This document shows positions 26,968 through 32,119 of a DNA stretch of 32,119 nt, in pieces; positions within the stretch are counted from its first letter, which is position 1, and each line of letters opens with the position of its first letter. Source of the stretch: Bacteroidota bacterium (GTDB taxonomy: Bacteria; Bacteroidota; Bacteroidia; Bacteroidales; DTGW01). Where the stretch lies: contig JAIFLP010000056.1 in NCBI GenBank assembly GCA_020049015.1, positions 1 to 32,119 on the forward strand, in the 5' to 3' direction. Position numbers and translations under genes: made by a program. Under the pieces are notes generated by a model that was given only the letters and a program-made list of their open reading frames with translations, ran no database searches and was not told where the DNA came from.

Positions 26968-27960
26968 ATGGCAATTTTAGCATTTCAAAAACCGGATAAG
27001 GTAATAATGAATTCGTCAACTGACAATTATGGTCAGTTTGAATTCCGCCCCTTGGAACCAGGATATGGTATTACCATTGGGAATGCTTTACGGAGAATTC
27101 TTTTATCGTCTCTTGAAGGTTATGCAATCAATACTATAAAAATTGAAGGAGCAGAACATGAATTTTCTGCCGTTAAAGGTGTATTGGAAGATGTCACCGA
27201 AATTGTTCTGAACGTAAAAAAAGTACGATTCAAAAAAATAGTTGATGATATTGATCATGAAAAAGTTCATATTGCTATTTCAGGACAGGATAAATTTACT
27301 GCCGGCGATTTGAACCGCTTTCTTAATGGATTTAAGGTATTGAACCCCGAATTGGTTATCTGCCACTTAGAGACAAATGTTAAGTTTCAAATGGATATTA
27401 CCATTAATAAAGGTCGTGGTTATGTTACCAGCGAAGAAAATCGTCCTGCTAACGCTGAGTTTGGATTGATCGCGGTAGATTCAATTTATACTCCGATTAA
27501 AAATGTAAAATATGCTGTTGAGAATTATCGTGTGGAGCAAAAAACTGACTACGAAAAGTTAAGTATTGAAATTCATACCGATGGCTCTATTCATCCTAAA
27601 GATGCGTTAAAAGAAGCAGCAAAAATTCTGATTTATCACTTCATGCTTTTCTCTGATGAAAAAATAACCATTGATTCAGATGAGAAAAACTCAAATGAAG
27701 TGTTCGATGAAGAAGTTCTACACATGCGCCAACTATTAAAAACTAAGTTGGTTGATCTTGATCTTTCAGTTCGTGCTTTAAATTGTTTGAAGGCTGCTGA
27801 AGTTGAATCATTAGGCGATTTGGTTAAGTTCAATAAAAATGACTTATTGAAATTCAGAAATTTCGGAAAAAAATCTCTTACTGAACTTGATGAATTACTT
27901 GAAAGTATGAACTTATCATTCGGAATGGATATTACAAAGTTTAAATTAGACAAAGATTAG
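26968..27960 (+). CDS. rpoA: DNA-directed RNA polymerase subunit alpha
   Basis: The alpha dimer nucleates assembly of RNA polymerase, and its C-terminal domain contacts DNA and regulators. The N-terminal domain contains [28 protein letters not shown], the dimer and beta-contact region. A linker of about residues 230-250 leads to the C-terminal helix-hairpin domain with [46 protein letters not shown], including the DNA-binding RALNCLK and RNFGKKS segments. At 330 aa it is full length. rplQ follows 4 bases later. Confidence 0.98.
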   Translation: MAILAFQKPDKVIMNSSTDNYGQFEFRPLEPGYGITIGNALRRILLSSLEGYAINTIKIEGAEHEFSAVKGVLEDVTEIVLNVKKVRFKKIVDDIDHEKVHIAISGQDKFTAGDLNRFLNGFKVLNPELVICHLETNVKFQMDITINKGRGYVTSEENRPANAEFGLIAVDSIYTPIKNVKYAVENYRVEQKTDYEKLSIEIHTDGSIHPKDALKEAAKILIYHFMLFSDEKITIDSDEKNSNEVFDEEVLHMRQLLKTKLVDLDLSVRALNCLKAAEVESLGDLVKFNKNDLLKFRNFGKKSLTELDELLESMNLSFGMDITKFKLDKD

Positions 27961-27964
27961 TGCG

Positions 27965-28471
27965 ATGAGACATAACAAAACTGTTAATCATTTAGGTAGA
28001 ACCAATACGCATCGAAAAGCGATGTTGGCAAATATGGCCAGTTCCTTAATCAAACATAAAAGGATTACTACTACCCTGGCTAAAGCAAAGGCGCTCAGAA
28101 CATACGTTGAACCTTTAATTACCAAGTCTAAAGACGATAACACGCATTCACGCCGTGTAGTATTTTCATACTTGCAGGATAAAGATGCCGTTTCTGAATT
28201 GTTCAAAGATATTTCAGAGAAAGTTGCGCAACGTCCAGGTGGATATACCCGAATCCTTAAAGTAGGTAACCGTATTGGTGATAATGCAGAAATGTGTTTT
28301 ATTGAATTGGTTGATTACAATGAAAACATGTTGAAATCAAGCGATGCAAAAGGTAAAGCTAAAAAGAGCAGAAGGGGTGCTAAGAAAAAAGGATCTGAGG
28401 CTGCTGTTGTTGCTGAACAGGCTCCTAAAGTAGCAATAGAAAAATCTGAAGAAACTGCAACAAAAGAATAA
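27965..28471 (+). CDS. rplQ: 50S ribosomal protein L17 (bL17) with C-terminal extension
   Basis: L17 lies near the tunnel exit. The core of about 120 residues is clear: [56 protein letters not shown] and [30 protein letters not shown]. After it come about 45 residues rich in Lys, Ala and Glu ([28 protein letters not shown]...), ending acidic; long L17 tails occur in Bacteroidota. The total is 168 aa. It is the last gene of the ribosomal series and is followed by a terminator. Confidence 0.97.
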   Translation: MRHNKTVNHLGRTNTHRKAMLANMASSLIKHKRITTTLAKAKALRTYVEPLITKSKDDNTHSRRVVFSYLQDKDAVSELFKDISEKVAQRPGGYTRILKVGNRIGDNAEMCFIELVDYNENMLKSSDAKGKAKKSRRGAKKKGSEAAVVAEQAPKVAIEKSEETATKE

Positions 28472-28491
28472 GTTCTTTGTTTAAAGAATAG

Positions 28492-28527
28492 AAAGGGATG
28501 GGGTTAATTACTTCATCCTTTTTTTTT
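28492..28527 (+). terminator. intrinsic terminator after rplQ
   Basis: AAAGGGATGGGGT at 28492-28504 pairs with ACTTCATCCTTT at 28510-28521 as a 12-pair stem with one bulged G and two G-U pairs. The loop is short, and a run of nine T begins at 28519. It closes the ribosomal series about 20 bases after the rplQ stop. A small A/T hairpin (28473-28488) precedes it. Confidence 0.8.
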
Positions 28528-28550
28528 ATATTGTATGACAAATAAAATAA

Positions 28551-29846
<1,296 letters not shown>

Positions 29847-29864
29847 ATACATAATATTTTAAAT

Positions 29865-29895
29865 AAAAGGGAGGGTTTGTAATCCTCCCTTTTTT
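29865..29895 (+). terminator. intrinsic terminator after eno
   Basis: AAAAGGGAGG at 29865-29874 pairs perfectly with CCTCCCTTTT at 29884-29893 across a 9-base loop, and the T run continues to 29895. It lies 18 bases after the eno stop and separates eno from the citrate synthase unit. Confidence 0.9.
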
Positions 29896-29995
29896 CTTTG
29901 TATTTTTTGATGAAAAATTAAACAGAATTCAATTTTTATTGTTATATTAGAGGATCGAATTATGTATATTTATTCATCTTTAAACTTAGTGAGAT

Positions 29996-31267
29996 ATGTC
30001 AAATTTAAAGTCAAAACTTTACGAAAAAATTGAACAATGGAGACCCAGAACGAAACGTTTGTTAGATGAATATGGAGATGTTGTTGTTGATAATGTGACT
30101 ATTAGTCAGATTATTGGAGGAATGCGGGATATAAATTGTCTTGTAACCGATATTTCACATCTCGATCCTGAAGAAGGAATTCGCTATCGAGGATATACTT
30201 TGCCTGAATTATTTGAAAAATTACCTAAACCAAAAGGTGCAGAAATGCCTTTCGTTGAAGGAGCTTTGTATCTATTATTAACCGGTGATATACCTAATGA
30301 AGCTCAAGTTGCCGATGTGGTAGATGAGTTTTCAAAAAGACGAATTTTGCCTCGTTATGTATACGAAGTAATAGATGCATTTCCTAGCAACAGTCATCCT
30401 ATGGCTATTTTTTCAACAGCCATTCTTACTTTGCATAGGGAGTCTTTCTTTGCAAAAAAATATGAAGCAGGAATGAAAAAGTCAGATTATTGGGATCCTA
30501 TGTATGAGGATTCTTTAAACTTACTGGCTAAACTTCCTGAAATTGCGACGTACATATATGCAAAATTATACCGCGACGGTAAACGCATACAGTCAAACTC
30601 CAACAAACCTTACGATGATGTATCTAGATTGCATTTTATTATACATGCCGATCATGAAAGTGGCAACGTAAGCGCCCATACCGGTCACCTTGTTGCCAGC
30701 TCTTTATCCGATATTTATTTATCTATCTCTGCTATGATTAACGGGCTTGCTGGCCCTTTGCATGGCTTGGCGAATCAAGAAGTTTTAAGATGGCTGCTTG
30801 AACTAAAAGACAAGATGGGCGGACAAATCCCTACTGAGGATGAGATTAGGCAGTTCGTATGGGATACTCTTAATTCCGGACAGGTTATTCCAGGTTTTGG
30901 CCATGCAGTTCTTAGAAAAACAGACCCTCGCTATATAATGCAAAGAGATTTTAGTCTGAAATACCTTAAAGATGATACATTATTTAAATATGTAGATCTT
31001 CTTTACAAAGTGGTTCCAGATATTTTAAGAGAACAGGGTAAGGCAAAAAATCCATGGCCAAACGTCGACGCTCATTCTGGTGCTATTCAATGGTACTATG
31101 GTGTGCGGGAATACGATTTTTATACTGTGTTGTTTGGTATAGGCAGGGCTTTAGGTATTTGCGCTAACATTATTTGGGATAGGGCATTGTATTATCCACT
31201 AGAAAGACCTAAATCTCTCACCACCGAAATGCTTGAAAAAATAGCCATGGGGATAAAAAATAAATAG
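29996..31267 (+). CDS. gltA: citrate synthase, mitochondrial-like type
   Basis: The enzyme condenses acetyl-CoA with oxaloacetate at the entry to the TCA cycle. The catalytic triad is visible: His256 in GPLHGLANQEVLRWL, His303 in GFGHAVLRKTDPRY, and Asp358 in NVDAHSGAIQWYYG. The spacing of 47 and 55 residues is close to pig heart citrate synthase (His274, His320, Asp375). The blocks LANQEVL, NSGQVIPGFGHAVLRKTDPRYIMQRDF, EQGKAKNPWPNVDAHSG and PLERPKS resemble the eukaryotic enzyme more than E. coli GltA. The length is 423 aa. A near-box TATATTTA at 29965-29972 may be its promoter. The symbol gltA reflects common annotation and does not imply the E. coli subtype. Confidence 0.95.
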   Translation: MSNLKSKLYEKIEQWRPRTKRLLDEYGDVVVDNVTISQIIGGMRDINCLVTDISHLDPEEGIRYRGYTLPELFEKLPKPKGAEMPFVEGALYLLLTGDIPNEAQVADVVDEFSKRRILPRYVYEVIDAFPSNSHPMAIFSTAILTLHRESFFAKKYEAGMKKSDYWDPMYEDSLNLLAKLPEIATYIYAKLYRDGKRIQSNSNKPYDDVSRLHFIIHADHESGNVSAHTGHLVASSLSDIYLSISAMINGLAGPLHGLANQEVLRWLLELKDKMGGQIPTEDEIRQFVWDTLNSGQVIPGFGHAVLRKTDPRYIMQRDFSLKYLKDDTLFKYVDLLYKVVPDILREQGKAKNPWPNVDAHSGAIQWYYGVREYDFYTVLFGIGRALGICANIIWDRALYYPLERPKSLTTEMLEKIAMGIKNK

Positions 31268-31271
31268 CCGC

Positions 31272-32119
31272 ATGTCGTTTGATGGTTTGTCTTCTTTCGT
31301 TAGTCTGCTAAAATCAAAGCAGGAATTAATCGAAATTGAAGGTTTTGTTAATACAGAGCTGGAAATTACCGAGATAGCAGATCGTTTCGTTAAATCACCT
31401 TCAAGGGGAAAGGCTCTTTTATTTAAGAATAATGGCTCCCGTTTCCCTTTATTGATAAATATGTTTGCCACAGAGCAACGATTGTGTCTTGCGGCAGGTA
31501 TTGATCACCCCGATGAGTTAGGAGAAAAGATACAAGCGTTGTTCTTAGCGCTTACTAAGCCCAATAAAGGTTTGCTTGACAAAATTAAAATGTTACCCCT
31601 ACTTAAGAATGTTGGTAAATGGATGCCCGAAGTGATCAAGTCACGCGGAAGTTGTCAAGACATTGTTTATAAGGAGGTCGATTTGGGAATTCTACCTATT
31701 TTGAAATGCTGGCAGTTTGATGGTGGACGATTTATTACTCTTCCTATCGTTAATACTATTGATCCTAATACCGGTCATAGAAATGCTGGAATGTACAGAA
31801 TGCAAGTTATAGATTCCCGCACTACAGCCATGCACTGGCATAGACATAAAACAGGAGCCAATCATTTTGAAGAGTATAAAAAGCGGGGTGAAAAAATGCC
31901 AGTTACTGTTGTTTTAGGAGGCGATCCTGTTTATACTTATGCCGCAACAGCGCCCCTCCCTGAAAATATAGATGAGTATATTCTTGCCGGGTTCATGAGA
32001 AATAAAAAGGTGCGCTTGGTAAAATCCATTACCAATGATATTTGTATACCCGAAGATGCCGACATTGTTTTGGAGGGTTATGTTGATCCTGCTGAACCTC
32101 TTTTTTATGAAGGCCCTTT
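31272..32119 (+). CDS. UbiD-family decarboxylase, 5' part (truncated by window end)
   Basis: This gene is absent from the ORF track because its stop lies outside the window. From the ATG at 31272 there are 282 open codons. The sequence DLGILPILKCWQFDGGRFITLPIVNTIDPNTGHRNAGMYRMQVIDSRTTAMHWHRHKTGANHF is characteristic of UbiD enzymes, prenylated-FMN-dependent (de)carboxylases of aromatic or unsaturated acids; PVTVVLGGDPVYTYAATAPLPENIDEY follows. In Bacteroidota such proteins are often annotated as menaquinone biosynthesis decarboxylase, but the substrate cannot be read here. The glutamate-rich catalytic part near the C-terminus is beyond the edge. It begins 4 bases after the citrate synthase stop, so the two are likely cotranscribed. 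Confidence 0.93.
   Translation, partial: MSFDGLSSFVSLLKSKQELIEIEGFVNTELEITEIADRFVKSPSRGKALLFKNNGSRFPLLINMFATEQRLCLAAGIDHPDELGEKIQALFLALTKPNKGLLDKIKMLPLLKNVGKWMPEVIKSRGSCQDIVYKEVDLGILPILKCWQFDGGRFITLPIVNTIDPNTGHRNAGMYRMQVIDSRTTAMHWHRHKTGANHFEEYKKRGEKMPVTVVLGGDPVYTYAATAPLPENIDEYILAGFMRNKKVRLVKSITNDICIPEDADIVLEGYVDPAEPLFYEGP

Noticed and set aside
28473-28488. Small TTCTTT/AAAGAA hairpin after rplQ
   Set aside because: All pairs but one are A-T and the stem is 6 pairs; the stronger terminator just downstream explains the region better.
29965-29972. TATATTTA as a promoter for citrate synthase
   Set aside because: The last base differs from TAnnTTTG and no well-spaced -33 TTTG was found, so it is mentioned in the gene entry only.
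31199-31471. 90-aa minus-strand ORF at the citrate synthase/UbiD junction
   Set aside because: It lies opposite two clearly real genes and has no recognisable features; the plus strand carries the UbiD-family gene here.

Overview
The window is a chromosomal housekeeping region of a member of the Bacteroidota, most likely class Bacteroidia. Several things point there. The DNA is AT-rich by eye. Almost no gene has a Shine-Dalgarno sequence, and start codons sit behind A-rich leaders instead. Promoter-like TAnnTTTG boxes precede several transcription units. A DUF4290 gene lies directly before murA, MurA has Asp in place of the usual catalytic Cys, and the str cluster runs rpsL-rpsG-fusA-rpsJ with no tuf. 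The N-terminus of L22 ([15 protein letters not shown]) resembles Bacteroides L22 from memory. I cannot assign a genus.

Layout. Positions 1-172 look like a divergent promoter region, with a possible leftward gene cut off by the window edge. From 173 to 4669 a UvrD/PcrA-type helicase, a DUF4290 protein and MurA run rightward. A leftward outer-membrane beta-barrel candidate (4672-5397) converges on murA. A rightward block of grpE, dnaJ and a two-gene ABC exporter (5595-9637) follows, and a leftward SAM methyltransferase (9634-10347) converges on it. A gene-free stretch of about 395 bases then carries the promoter of the ribosomal cluster.

From 10743 to 28471 there is one unbroken same-strand series: the str genes (rpsL, rpsG, fusA) joined to the S10, spc and alpha operon genes, with secY, map, infA, rpmJ and rpoA in the usual Bacteroidota order. 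It ends in a strong intrinsic terminator before eno. Eno has its own terminator, followed by a mitochondrial-type citrate synthase and a UbiD-family decarboxylase truncated by the right edge. rpmJ (L36, 38 aa) and the truncated ubiD-like gene are real genes absent from the ORF track. Several track starts are too long: grpE, dnaJ, rplD, rpmC, rplX, rpmD, the outer-membrane protein and the methyltransferase. They are corrected here.

The genes work together in four groups: DNA repair and cell-wall precursor synthesis; protein folding and export; the core translation and transcription machinery plus the SecYEG channel and N-terminal Met removal; and central carbon metabolism. I found no CRISPR array, insertion sequence, prophage, tRNA or rRNA. 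I see no clear evidence of a new multi-gene system. The items most worth a second look are the isolated perfect Shine-Dalgarno before rplF, the Cys-to-Asp change in MurA, the eukaryote-like citrate synthase, the unexplained DUF4290 gene and the orphan outer-membrane barrel.
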